NCBI GenBank assembly: GCA_019638185.1
Contig: JAHBUH010000011.1
Span: 62,001 to 126,000 of the forward strand
Direction: 5' to 3'
DNA from: Leadbetterella sp.
GTDB lineage: Bacteria; Bacteroidota; Bacteroidia; Cytophagales; Spirosomataceae
DNA length: 64,000 nucleotides
The notes under the pieces were generated by a model that saw only the letters and a program-made list of their open reading frames with translations, ran no database searches and was not told the DNA's origin. Each line of letters begins with the position of its first letter. Position 1 is the first letter of the stretch. Shown here one piece after another: positions 1-8,230 of the stretch. A program made the translations under genes and the position numbers.

Positions 1-1207
1 GCCGGTGGTGCGACAGCCGGAACGCCGTATAGCCGGAGCTCGTAATGCCCACTATGGCTTTTACCCTCAGGTCACGGGCCAGGCGGCAGCCCATCATGAT
101 CACATTATCGTTATCTTTTTCTTTGGACACATAATCTGGGGCCGTCACGCGCGTATGGTGACGGAAATACAGCACGCCGGGATCAGCGAACTCCTCAATA
201 TGCTGAATGGTGCGGGTCATGGTCTGCACAGCCAGTAAAGGGTACTTGCCGGACGCACTCTCGGCGCTCAGCATCACGGCATCGGCACCGTCCAGAACGG
301 CATTGGCCACGTCACCCACTTCCGCCCGGGTAGGCGTAGGGCTGTCTATCATGCTCTCCAGCATCTGGGTGGCCACTATCACCGGTTTCACGGCCAGGTG
401 GCATTTCCGCACCAGCTCTTTCTGGATAATCGGCACTTCCTCGGAAGGCATCTCCACACCCAGGTCGCCGCGGGCCACCATCACGGCATCCGTAGCTTCT
501 ATGATCTCATCCATGTTCTGAATGGCCTCCGGCTTCTCCATTTTGGCAATCACCTTGGCGCCGGAGCCTTTTGACCGGATATATTCTTTAATGGCATAAA
601 TCTCTTTGGCGGAGCGCACAAAAGACAGCGCTATCCAGTCCACGTCATTCGCCAGCCCGAAATCCAGGTCTTCGTAATCTTTTTTCGTCACGGAAGGCTG
701 GGAGATATTCGTATTGGGCAGGTTTACCCCTTTCTTTTGCTTCAGAAGACCACCGTAGACCACTTCGGTGATCACCTCGTGGGCTTCGCTGTCTATGTCT
801 ATCACCTTTACTTCCAGCTTACCATCGTCCATCAGGATACGGTCACCGATCTTTACGTCAAGGTACATACCGTCATACGGGGTGCTGGCCCGCTCCGAAT
901 TACCCACTATATCTTCATTAGTAAACACAAAACGGCTGCCCGATTCCAGCGGTACACCGGCGTTACCGCCCTCCATCAGACCCACCCGGATCTTCGGTCC
1001 CTGGAGATCCTGAAGAATGGCACAGTTAAAGCCATGTTCACGGTTGATCTTCTTGATGCGGTCAATCCTCATCTTGTGGTCTTCATGCGTACCGTGCGAA
1101 AAATTCAGCCGGAATACATTTACTCCTGCCCGCGCTAACGCAATCAGCATTTCTTCACTTTCTGAGGCCGGACCCACAGTGGCAACTATCTTGGTCTTCT
1201 TTGTCAT
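1..1207 (-). CDS. pyk: Pyruvate kinase, C-terminus cut by window edge
   Basis: Catalyses the last step of glycolysis, phosphoenolpyruvate plus ADP to pyruvate plus ATP, in the cytosol. About 402 residues are present from an ATG at 1205-1207 and the frame is open to base 1, so roughly the last 70-80 residues (part of the C-terminal domain) lie outside. Family motifs read in order: MTKKTKIVATVGPAS at the N-terminus, the RLNFSHG segment, AKMEKPEAI with the catalytic lysine, VARGDLGVE, ATQMLESM and the ADAVMLSAESA stretch. The gene is divergent from leuA across a 237-nt gap. Identification is secure; regulation cannot be judged without the C-terminus. Confidence 0.97.
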   Translation of the reverse strand, partial: MTKKTKIVATVGPASESEEMLIALARAGVNVFRLNFSHGTHEDHKMRIDRIKKINREHGFNCAILQDLQGPKIRVGLMEGGNAGVPLESGSRFVFTNEDIVGNSERASTPYDGMYLDVKIGDRILMDDGKLEVKVIDIDSEAHEVITEVVYGGLLKQKKGVNLPNTNISQPSVTKKDYEDLDFGLANDVDWIALSFVRSAKEIYAIKEYIRSKGSGAKVIAKMEKPEAIQNMDEIIEATDAVMVARGDLGVEMPSEEVPIIQKELVRKCHLAVKPVIVATQMLESMIDSPTPTRAEVGDVANAVLDGADAVMLSAESASGKYPLLAVQTMTRTIQHIEEFADPGVLYFRHHTRVTAPDYVSKEKDNDNVIMMGCRLARDLRVKAIVGITSSGYTAFRLSHHR

Positions 1208-1417
1208 TACTAAATATACGGTTTTATACCTTCAAACAGGCCTTTTCGTGCTCTAGAGAGACTTTTGTTCCTGCAAAATAAAAAATACGGCTGTAAAATT
1301 AGACATATTCATTCATAGTAACAGAATAAAATATCAGATACTTTCTAAATGATTGGCATATTATTCTTAATTCGGCCACTTCGGTACCGTTTCCTTTCCA
1401 TCCCGTCCGGAATTTCC

Positions 1418-1425
1418 TATTTTTG
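1418..1425 (+). promoter_or_regulatory. Candidate -7 element of leuA (TATTTTTG)
   Basis: An exact match to the Bacteroidota -7 consensus TAnnTTTG, 19 nt before the leuA ATG, which would give a very short leader. A TTG at the -33 position is not present; TTTC lies near it. Confidence 0.45.
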
Positions 1426-1444
1426 TACATCATTTAAGAATAAT

Positions 1445-2599
1445 ATGAGCGACAAAATTTATGTTTTTGACACCACGCTGCGCGATGGTGAGCAGGTGCC
1501 GGGATGCCAGTTGAATATCAACGAAAAGATCATGATAGCCCAGCAGCTCGATAAGCTGGGTGTAGACATAATAGAAGCCGGTTTTCCGGTGTCCAGTCCG
1601 GGCGACTTCAAAGCCGTGGAGGCCATCTCCCGGGCGGTGGAAAACGCTACGGTTTGCGGACTTACCCGCGCCGTTAAAAATGATATACAGGTGGCAGCTG
1701 ATGCACTGAAGCATGCCCGCAGACCCCGTATTCATACAGGCATCGGGGCATCAGACACCCATATAAAATATAAATTTAACAGCACCCGTGAAGACATCCT
1801 CCAGCGGGCTGTAGACGCTGTAAAATATGCGCGCACTTTTGTGGAAGACGTAGAATTCTACGCAGAAGACGCCGGCCGGGCCGACATCGAATTCCTGGCC
1901 CGCCTCACCGAGGCCGTCATCAGCGCCGGTGCCACCGTGGTAAACCTGCCGGATACCACCGGCTACCTGCTGCCTAACCAGACTTTTGACCGCATCTCCT
2001 ACCTGATGAATAACGTGCCCAATGTAGACAAGGCCGTCCTCTCCATGCATAACCATAATGACCTGGGACTGGCCACCGCCAATACCATCGCCGGGGTTAC
2101 TGCCGGGGCACGGCAGGTGGAGGTTACCATTAACGGCATCGGTGAAAGGGCCGGAAATACCTCCCTGGAAGAAGTGGCCATGATCCTGAAGATCCATAAG
2201 CACCTGGGCCTCCATACTGACATCCGCTCGGAAATGCTAGCCCCGCTGAGCCAGCTGGTTTCCAAAACCATGCGCATGCCCGTGCAGGCCAATAAGGCCA
2301 TTGTGGGCCGCAATGCGTTTGCGCACTCCTCCGGTATCCACCAGGACGGCTTCCTGAAGCACGCCGAAACCTATGAGATCATGACCCCGCAGGAAGTGGG
2401 TGTGGATAAATCAGACATCATCCTCACCGCCCGGAGCGGCCGCCATGCCCTGAAGCACCGGCTTGAGCTTTTAGGCTATGAAATTGAAAAAGAGGATCTT
2501 AATGACATTTACGACCGGTTCCTGGAGCTGGCGGATGAGATCAAAGAAGTAAATGACGGTAACCTGGTGAAGCTCATGAAGGAGCTGCAAAACATTTAG
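1445..2599 (+). CDS. leuA: 2-isopropylmalate synthase, short form
   Basis: First committed step of leucine synthesis: condenses acetyl-CoA with 2-oxoisovalerate. The start is the ATG at 1445, where the family signature begins ([20 protein letters not shown]); the open frame extends upstream to 1349 but that part overlaps the likely promoter. Visible motifs: DTTLRDGEQ near residue 10, the metal-binding [10 protein letters not shown] near residue 200, a [11 protein letters not shown] signature, and SGIHQDG in the subdomain after the barrel. At 384 residues it ends about where the C-terminal leucine-binding regulatory domain of the ~520-residue enzymes would begin. Homocitrate or citramalate synthase are alternatives from the same family, but the sequence reads most like Bacteroidota LeuA. 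No other leu genes are adjacent. Confidence 0.9.
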   Translation: MSDKIYVFDTTLRDGEQVPGCQLNINEKIMIAQQLDKLGVDIIEAGFPVSSPGDFKAVEAISRAVENATVCGLTRAVKNDIQVAADALKHARRPRIHTGIGASDTHIKYKFNSTREDILQRAVDAVKYARTFVEDVEFYAEDAGRADIEFLARLTEAVISAGATVVNLPDTTGYLLPNQTFDRISYLMNNVPNVDKAVLSMHNHNDLGLATANTIAGVTAGARQVEVTINGIGERAGNTSLEEVAMILKIHKHLGLHTDIRSEMLAPLSQLVSKTMRMPVQANKAIVGRNAFAHSSGIHQDGFLKHAETYEIMTPQEVGVDKSDIILTARSGRHALKHRLELLGYEIEKEDLNDIYDRFLELADEIKEVNDGNLVKLMKELQNI

Positions 2600-2611
2600 G
2601 ATTTCTTTTTG

Positions 2612-2619
2612 TAGCTTTG
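2612..2619 (+). promoter_or_regulatory. Candidate -7 element of plsY (TAGCTTTG)
   Basis: Matches TAnnTTTG exactly, just after the leuA stop and 19 nt before the plsY start. It suggests plsY has its own promoter; no TTG is seen at the -33 position. Confidence 0.4.
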
Positions 2620-2638
2620 CCGAAACTTCAGATCAGCT

Positions 2639-3238
2639 ATGGTATATTTAGAATATGCACTCGCATTTCTAATCGGTTCGGTTCCCACCGCCTATTGGTA
2701 CGCTAAATACGTTCATCACCTCGATATCCGGCAGCACGGCAGCGGGAATATCGGGGCTACCAATTCCCTGCGGGTGCTGGGGAAAAAGGCCGGTATAATT
2801 GTACTCTTCATTGATATGCTGAAAGGGCTTATCCCGGTGCTGGTGGCCCGGGAACTGGGCTTCACGCCTGAAGGTACCCTCCTGGCCGGCATCATGGCCG
2901 TGCTGGGCCACCTGTTCTCCCCCTTTGTGGGCTTTAAAGGCGGCAAGGGCATCGCCACGGGTTTCGGGGTGATCCTGGCCTTTTCCCCCCTGGCGGCCTT
3001 AGCCAGTATACTGGTTTTCGGTATTGTGCTGTACTTCTCCCGCTATGTGTCGCTGGGTTCGGTCTGTGGCGTGCTGGCCTTCTGGGTCTATACCTTCTTC
3101 CAGCCGGACAGCTCGCCGGAGATCCTCTTCCTGGCTTCCGTACTGGCCGCCCTGCTGATCATTTCCCACCGGAAAAACCTGGGCCGCCTGTGGAACGGCA
3201 CCGAAAGCCGGATAGGGAGTTCCGGGAAAACCAGCTAA
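2639..3238 (+). CDS. plsY: Glycerol-3-phosphate acyltransferase PlsY
   Basis: Inner-membrane enzyme that transfers an acyl group from acyl-phosphate to glycerol-3-phosphate, starting phospholipid synthesis. At 199 residues it has the usual family length. The family loop motifs are present: HGSGNIGATNSLRVLG near residues 32-47 and GHLFSPFVGFKGGKGIATG near residues 93-111, separated by hydrophobic segments (about five membrane spans). Starts at ATG 2639, 39 nt after leuA. The gpsA gene making its substrate lies at 21.1 kb in the same window. Confidence 0.95.
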   Translation: MVYLEYALAFLIGSVPTAYWYAKYVHHLDIRQHGSGNIGATNSLRVLGKKAGIIVLFIDMLKGLIPVLVARELGFTPEGTLLAGIMAVLGHLFSPFVGFKGGKGIATGFGVILAFSPLAALASILVFGIVLYFSRYVSLGSVCGVLAFWVYTFFQPDSSPEILFLASVLAALLIISHRKNLGRLWNGTESRIGSSGKTS

Positions 3239-3368
3239 CTCTTCCCGAAACGGTTTACTCAGCCGACCCTCCGGGGTCAGCAGCACCTTTGGGAGCCCGC
3301 CGGTGAATGCCGGGTCAAAGAACTCTCTGCTTCCCCCGGACAGCACATCTCCGCGATAGCAAACTCCT

Positions 3369-4052
3369 CTACTCCAGCACCTCCTTCAGCACCTGAACGG
3401 ACCGCGCGCCTGTAAAACTGTCGAGGTTCACCCGGTAAAAATCAATCAGGAGATCCAGAGCCCGCATACGTTCGGCCTTGCCTATGTTCAGTGGCCCCCC
3501 AAAAGGCGCGGTAAGTATTTTCTGCAATACCTTCTCCTCTGCCGCATTCACTGCCAGGCTGTGTTCCTGCAGCTGCATGCGGATATCACGGGCCGTTTCC
3601 GGGCCGAAGCCCAGGTACGCACTCAGGCTCATCAGGAAAAACAGGTGAAAATTTTCTACCTGCTCTTCCTGCTCCTCCAGGAACACCAGGGCGCCCTGAA
3701 GGAAATCAAAAAGCAGGGAGTTTCCTGTATGTTCACGCAGGGTCAGCACCAGGATCTCCGTAACGAAGATCCCCAGCGTCATCTTCTTAATATCAGTGGG
3801 AATGCGGTAAAACGGGTGCCCGCAGCGGATCTCCGAGATCCGCTGGATGTCTGCACCGGGCTTAAAATACACCACCAGGTCTACCAGGGTAAGGGGTTGA
3901 AAAAGGGCGATCTTCCCCTTGCTGCGCGCACTTCGCACCCCGTTTTCCACATAGGTCTGCAGCCCGAACTCCTCCGTATAAATCTTGACGATAATAGACG
4001 TTTCGCGGTAACGGATATAATTTAAGACGATCCCCCTGGTTTTATGCAGCAT
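3369..4052 (-). CDS. recO: DNA repair protein RecO
   Basis: Recombination mediator that helps RecR load RecA on SSB-coated single strands in the RecF pathway. The 227-residue protein begins with the typical OB-fold start (MLHKTRGIVLNYIRYRETS, then VENGVRSARSKGK) and continues into the helical region. Its start overlaps the stop of the upstream membrane-protein gene by 11 nt, so the two are translated from one message. recF is also in this window (40.3 kb), but not linked. Confidence 0.93.
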   Translation of the reverse strand: MLHKTRGIVLNYIRYRETSIIVKIYTEEFGLQTYVENGVRSARSKGKIALFQPLTLVDLVVYFKPGADIQRISEIRCGHPFYRIPTDIKKMTLGIFVTEILVLTLREHTGNSLLFDFLQGALVFLEEQEEQVENFHLFFLMSLSAYLGFGPETARDIRMQLQEHSLAVNAAEEKVLQKILTAPFGGPLNIGKAERMRALDLLIDFYRVNLDSFTGARSVQVLKEVLE

Positions 4053-4626
4053 AGCCCCCGATAAAAAAAATGACCGCTGCCCACAGTACCGTCACAAAAC
4101 CCATGTACCGCAGCAGCAGCTTCATGTTCAGGATATTAGGCGGATTCATACTAAAAATAAACGACTCCACATATTCCTGCCGCCGGTAAACCTGGGCCAC
4201 CCACACCCCCGTAGCCACCACCCCGGCCAGTGCAAACAGCAAGTGCACCGCACTGAGAAAAGCCAGGAAATAATAGCCCTGCTGCACAGGGTCAGCCGCC
4301 GCCCGCTGCACCGGCAGGCTCATCACCTGCAATACCACAAAAAGCACCCCGCCGCCAAATGAAGCCGCCAGGCACGCCCGGAAGGCCGGAAACTGCTGAT
4401 GCCGGAAAAACCGCGAAGCCAGGGCCAGGGAAATAAAAGTCAGCACCAGAACGGCCAGCCCGGTGTAAACCAGCGGCCCCGGCGCCGGGGCTGAAATCAC
4501 CCCTGCCCGTAGATTCTGCCTGAACTTAAACAGGGCATACAGCATCACACCCAGCAGGGCTAACAGGCCCGTTACCAGGAGAAAACCGTACGGTTCGTAT
4601 CTTTTTATCCCCTTTTCATCGCTCAT
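4042..4626 (-). CDS. Cytochrome oxidase subunit III-like membrane protein
   Basis: A 194-residue integral membrane protein. Hydrophobic stretches predict about five spans, with the last near the C-terminus in a segment ending FVTVLWAAVIFFIGG. The pattern of spans and the short loop before the last one (NPPNILNMKLLLRYMG) resemble the short, subunit-III-like proteins of haem-copper oxidases in Bacteroidota, but no diagnostic motif is clear, so this is a tentative fold assignment. The ATG at 4626 (MSDEKG) is chosen over the longer frame to 4692 because a good -7 box lies at 4653-4660 and the divergent gene starts there. recO follows with an 11-nt overlap. Confidence 0.6.
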   Translation of the reverse strand: MSDEKGIKRYEPYGFLLVTGLLALLGVMLYALFKFRQNLRAGVISAPAPGPLVYTGLAVLVLTFISLALASRFFRHQQFPAFRACLAASFGGGVLFVVLQVMSLPVQRAAADPVQQGYYFLAFLSAVHLLFALAGVVATGVWVAQVYRRQEYVESFIFSMNPPNILNMKLLLRYMGFVTVLWAAVIFFIGGYAA

Positions 4627-4652
4627 TCCTAAAGAATCTGCTATATTTAGCT

Positions 4653-4660
4653 CAAAAATA
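4653..4660 (-). promoter_or_regulatory. Candidate -7 element for membrane protein-recO operon
   Basis: Reads TATTTTTG on the minus strand, an exact TAnnTTTG match, 26 nt upstream of the ATG at 4626. It supports the shorter start of the downstream gene. Confidence 0.45.
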
Positions 4661-4699
4661 GTGGCAAAACCAATACCAACTTTAAAAAACAAAAAATAC

Positions 4700-6727
4700 G
4701 TGAAAGCCTGTTACCGGATTGTTTTTCTGTTCTTGCACTTATGCCCCCTCTTCACGCTGTCGGCCCAAAGCATCTGTGCCCCCGGCGGACCTTACCGGGA
4801 GGGCGGGTTCTCCCTGAGCAGCACCGATATCTGCCATGACGAAACCGTGACCATCACGAACACCGCCGCAGTGGAAAACCCCGTGTACTACTATAACTAC
4901 CGCGGGGAATCGTATGAGGAAGTGCTGGCCCTGGGCGGTGCCACGCTCGACTTCAGCAAAGTCACCAAACCCGGCATTTACCAGGTGATCCAGGTAGGAA
5001 AAAAAGACGGGAAAGAAACCGTTAAATGCCAGGAAGTAAAAGTGCGGAACTCCACCACCGCCGTATTCAGCTATAACTTCTGTACCGGCCCAAACCGCAT
5101 AGAGGTCATCATTCCCACCCATCCATTAAATGACTATACCGGCTACCAGATAGACCTGAACGGAACCGTTTACCTGGATCGGGTTAAAGACTTTGTCTAC
5201 TCTTTTCCCGTTCAGAATGTGCAGAATACGCTGAAAGTAACCGGCACCGGCGGAAGCAAAACCTGCACTTCAGCGCCTTCAGCCACGATCATTCCGCCCT
5301 TTAATAATAACGGCCGGGATTACGAATACTACCCGGAGATCAAAGAACTGAAGATGCTGGAAAACAAGAGCATCCGTATAGACTTCCAGGGTCAGTACGA
5401 ACAAACCTATAATTTTTACCGGTATCCGAACCTCGGGATCCCTTCGCCTCCCCCCGGGCTAACCCCCATTCGGTCGGCAAAACCCGGTACGCTGGTGATT
5501 GATACCCCACCGGATACCACCCAGGTGTACTGCTATTATATTCAGCCCAATACCCCCGCTAACTGCGGTGCCTTCAGTAACCTGCGCTCTGCTTACATCT
5601 GCTCCGTACCGCTGAAGTCGCCCCTTCCGTCCACTTCCCGGACAAACTACCTGGAGTGGAAGGCCTATACCGCCTCTGCTACCGATCCCATCCGTTTCAA
5701 AAGCATGGAAGTGATCCGGGTCAGTGAGGGCGGGTCGGAAATCCTGGCCTCTGTAGATAAAGACAAAAGAACCTACCAGGATGACCACAAGGACTGCTCC
5801 AAAAAATACTGTTACCGGATCCGGGTTAACTATGCCGGTGTGAATAACGGGGCTAATTACTCCGGTACCAGTCTTTCCAACCAACTTTGTTTTGATCACC
5901 GTTTAGAACTGACGGACTACCCTCTGAACGCTTTTGTCACTACAAAAGAGCAGAAAAACCTGGTCAGCTTTGAAGGGAGCAAAGACAGCCCTTTCCCCCT
6001 GGACCGCTGGGAGCTTCACAAATGGAGCGGATCTGAATATACCCTTCTGAAAACCCTGAACGCAGGTGCTTCCCCCCTGGTCATGGAAGATGAAAAACCC
6101 GCCCCCCAAAGCGAAAAATACAAGGTACGCTACGCAGATGAATGCGAAAACCTCTCTGCTTTCTCACCCGAGATCAGCTCGGTTTTCCTGGATGAGGACG
6201 GTGATAATATCCTGGACTGGACCGGTGGAAACCCCTTTGCCGGGGGAAATATAGCGAAATACGAGGTGATCTACTATGAAGGCGACAACACCACTAACCC
6301 GCTGACCACCCGCCCGGAAAGCGCCACCACCTACTCACATACCATCAGTTCCTCCTCCTTTACAAACATGGGGACATTTGTGGTAAAAGCCGTCAGCACC
6401 GATGGCCGGGAATCTTTTTCCAATCCCCTCACCTTTGCCATCAAGGGATCCCTCTACCTGCCTACGGCCTTCACTCCTAACGGTGATCCGTTTAATGATA
6501 CCTTTGCGGTGAAAGGCAGCCTGGGAAGCATAAAAACCTTCCACATGGAGATCTACAGCCCCTCCGGCCAGAAGATAGCAGACATCACAGACCCCGTGAA
6601 AGGCTGGGATGGTAAGCTGCCTAACGGAGATCGCGCCATCTTCGGCAGCTACCTGTATATCCTCAAAGCGGAAATGGCAAACGGCCAGATGCTGAATAAA
6701 AACGGTAGCTTTGTGCTCTTATACTAA
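4700..6727 (+). CDS. Secreted protein with type B T9SS C-terminal domain (gliding-motility-associated CTD)
   Basis: A large secreted protein of about 675 residues. The last ~85 residues form the type B (CHU_C, gliding-motility-associated) sorting domain: LPTAFTPNGDPFNDTF, a central ...MEIYSPSGQKI segment, and a terminal GSYLYILKAEM...GSFVLLY. This domain directs export through the type IX secretion system. The middle contains repeated beta-rich, fibronectin-like modules with paired cysteines and no catalytic motif I recognise. Two GTG starts are possible: 4661 and 4700. I prefer 4700 because it gives a compact signal peptide (KACYRIVFLFLHLCPLFTLSA, cleavage before QS). Likely surface exposed or released; function unknown. 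Confidence 0.85.
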   Translation: MKACYRIVFLFLHLCPLFTLSAQSICAPGGPYREGGFSLSSTDICHDETVTITNTAAVENPVYYYNYRGESYEEVLALGGATLDFSKVTKPGIYQVIQVGKKDGKETVKCQEVKVRNSTTAVFSYNFCTGPNRIEVIIPTHPLNDYTGYQIDLNGTVYLDRVKDFVYSFPVQNVQNTLKVTGTGGSKTCTSAPSATIIPPFNNNGRDYEYYPEIKELKMLENKSIRIDFQGQYEQTYNFYRYPNLGIPSPPPGLTPIRSAKPGTLVIDTPPDTTQVYCYYIQPNTPANCGAFSNLRSAYICSVPLKSPLPSTSRTNYLEWKAYTASATDPIRFKSMEVIRVSEGGSEILASVDKDKRTYQDDHKDCSKKYCYRIRVNYAGVNNGANYSGTSLSNQLCFDHRLELTDYPLNAFVTTKEQKNLVSFEGSKDSPFPLDRWELHKWSGSEYTLLKTLNAGASPLVMEDEKPAPQSEKYKVRYADECENLSAFSPEISSVFLDEDGDNILDWTGGNPFAGGNIAKYEVIYYEGDNTTNPLTTRPESATTYSHTISSSSFTNMGTFVVKAVSTDGRESFSNPLTFAIKGSLYLPTAFTPNGDPFNDTFAVKGSLGSIKTFHMEIYSPSGQKIADITDPVKGWDGKLPNGDRAIFGSYLYILKAEMANGQMLNKNGSFVLLY

Positions 6728-6741
6728 TTATACCAGCGCCT

Positions 6742-6780
6742 TATCTTTTCCCTTTTCACTTTTATCTTTTCACTTTTTCC
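6742..6780 (+). repeat. Pyrimidine-rich repeat (CTTTTCACTTTTATCTTT type)
   Basis: Short tandem-like units of CTTTTCACTTTT and TTATCTTTTC fill the gap before rimO. An 18-nt match occurs in reverse orientation at about 44467-44490 upstream of yebC. Confidence 0.5.
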
Positions 6781-6810
6781 CCGACCTTTGCACCCCAAAA
6801 CGGGCAGTAG

Positions 6811-8121
6811 ATGAAAACAAAAGGGAATAAAAAGGCAAAAATCAATATCGTAACCCTGGGATGCTCCAAAAACCTGGTGGATTCTGAGCTGCTGTACACC
6901 CAACTGCGCGGAAACGGTATGAACGTCAGCCACGAATCCGCTAAAGATGACTCGCAGATTGTGGTTATCAACACCTGCGGCTTTATTGATAACGCCAAAC
7001 AGGAGAGCATTGACACCATCCTGCGCTACGTAGACGCCAAAGAAGCCGGGCAGGTGGAAAAGGTATTTGTTACAGGCTGCCTGTCGCACCGCTACCGCCA
7101 CGAGCTGGAAACGGAGATTCCCCAGGTAGACTCCTGGTTTGGGACAAACGAGCTGCCCCGCCTACTGAAAACACTGAAAGCCGACTACAAGCACGAGCTC
7201 ATCGGTGAGCGCCTCCTAACTACTCCCGCCCACTACGCCTACATGAAGATCGCAGAAGGCTGTGACCGGCCCTGCAGTTTCTGTGCCATCCCGCTGATGA
7301 GGGGAAAGCACGAGTCGCGCCCCATGGAAGAGCTGCTCCTTTCAGCCAGGAATATGGTGGCCAAAGGCACCAAAGAAATCATCCTCATTGCCCAGGACCT
7401 CACCTACTACGGCCTGGACATCTATAAAAAAAGAAACCTGTCGGAACTGCTGGCCCGGCTGTCGGACATCGACGGCCTGGAGTGGATACGGCTCCAATAC
7501 GCCTACCCTGCCGGCTTCCCCATGGACATACTGGACATAATGGCTGAACGCCCTAACATCTGTAATTACCTGGACATGCCCCTGCAGCACGGCTCCAGTG
7601 AAATGCTGAAAAAAATGCGGCGGGGAATAGACCGGCCTAAAACCGAGCGACTCCTGGACAGCATCCGCGAGAAAATCCCGGATATCCACCTGCGCACCAC
7701 GCTGATTGTGGGGCACCCCGGTGAAACCGATGAAATGTTTGAGGAAATGTACCGTTTCGTGGAATCCCAGCGCTTTGAGCGCCTGGGCGTCTTCCAGTAC
7801 TCCCACGAAGAGCAGACCCACTCCTACTCCTTTGAAGATGATGTTACGCCTGAAATTAAGCAGGAACGTACAGACCTTATCATGGAGCTCCAGCAGGGCA
7901 TCTCCGAAGAAAAAAACAAAGCCAAAATAGGGCAGGAATTTAAGGTGCTGATCGACAAGAAGGAAAGCGGGCACTTTGTGGGCAGAACGGAATTTGACTC
8001 GCCCGAAGTAGATAATGAAGTACTCATCCCGGCGGAACACTACGTGCGTACCGGCGACTTCACCCGGGTAAAAATTACCTCCGCTACGGAATTTGACCTC
8101 TACGGCGTACCGGTTAGCTGA
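6811..8121 (+). CDS. rimO: Ribosomal protein S12 methylthiotransferase RimO
   Basis: Radical-SAM enzyme that adds a methylthio group to an aspartate of ribosomal protein S12. The N-terminal domain carries three cluster cysteines (GCSKN at C18, NTCGF at C56, VTGCLS at C90), followed by the radical-SAM CxxxCxxC motif (CDRPCSFC, C151/C155/C158) and a C-terminal TRAM-like domain ending in LYGVPV. The 436-residue length is normal. The opening INIVTLGCSKNLVDSE distinguishes RimO from the tRNA-modifying MiaB. Starts at ATG 6811. Confidence 0.97.
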   Translation: MKTKGNKKAKINIVTLGCSKNLVDSELLYTQLRGNGMNVSHESAKDDSQIVVINTCGFIDNAKQESIDTILRYVDAKEAGQVEKVFVTGCLSHRYRHELETEIPQVDSWFGTNELPRLLKTLKADYKHELIGERLLTTPAHYAYMKIAEGCDRPCSFCAIPLMRGKHESRPMEELLLSARNMVAKGTKEIILIAQDLTYYGLDIYKKRNLSELLARLSDIDGLEWIRLQYAYPAGFPMDILDIMAERPNICNYLDMPLQHGSSEMLKKMRRGIDRPKTERLLDSIREKIPDIHLRTTLIVGHPGETDEMFEEMYRFVESQRFERLGVFQYSHEEQTHSYSFEDDVTPEIKQERTDLIMELQQGISEEKNKAKIGQEFKVLIDKKESGHFVGRTEFDSPEVDNEVLIPAEHYVRTGDFTRVKITSATEFDLYGVPVS

Positions 8122-8230
8122 AGCGCCTGACCATGCCCGGCATTAAAATACCGGCCGGTTATCTGAAGTAGTGTGAAAATCGCGTAAACCGGGCTACTGC
8201 CTTAAACCGGAATCGCGGGCCGGAACAATG

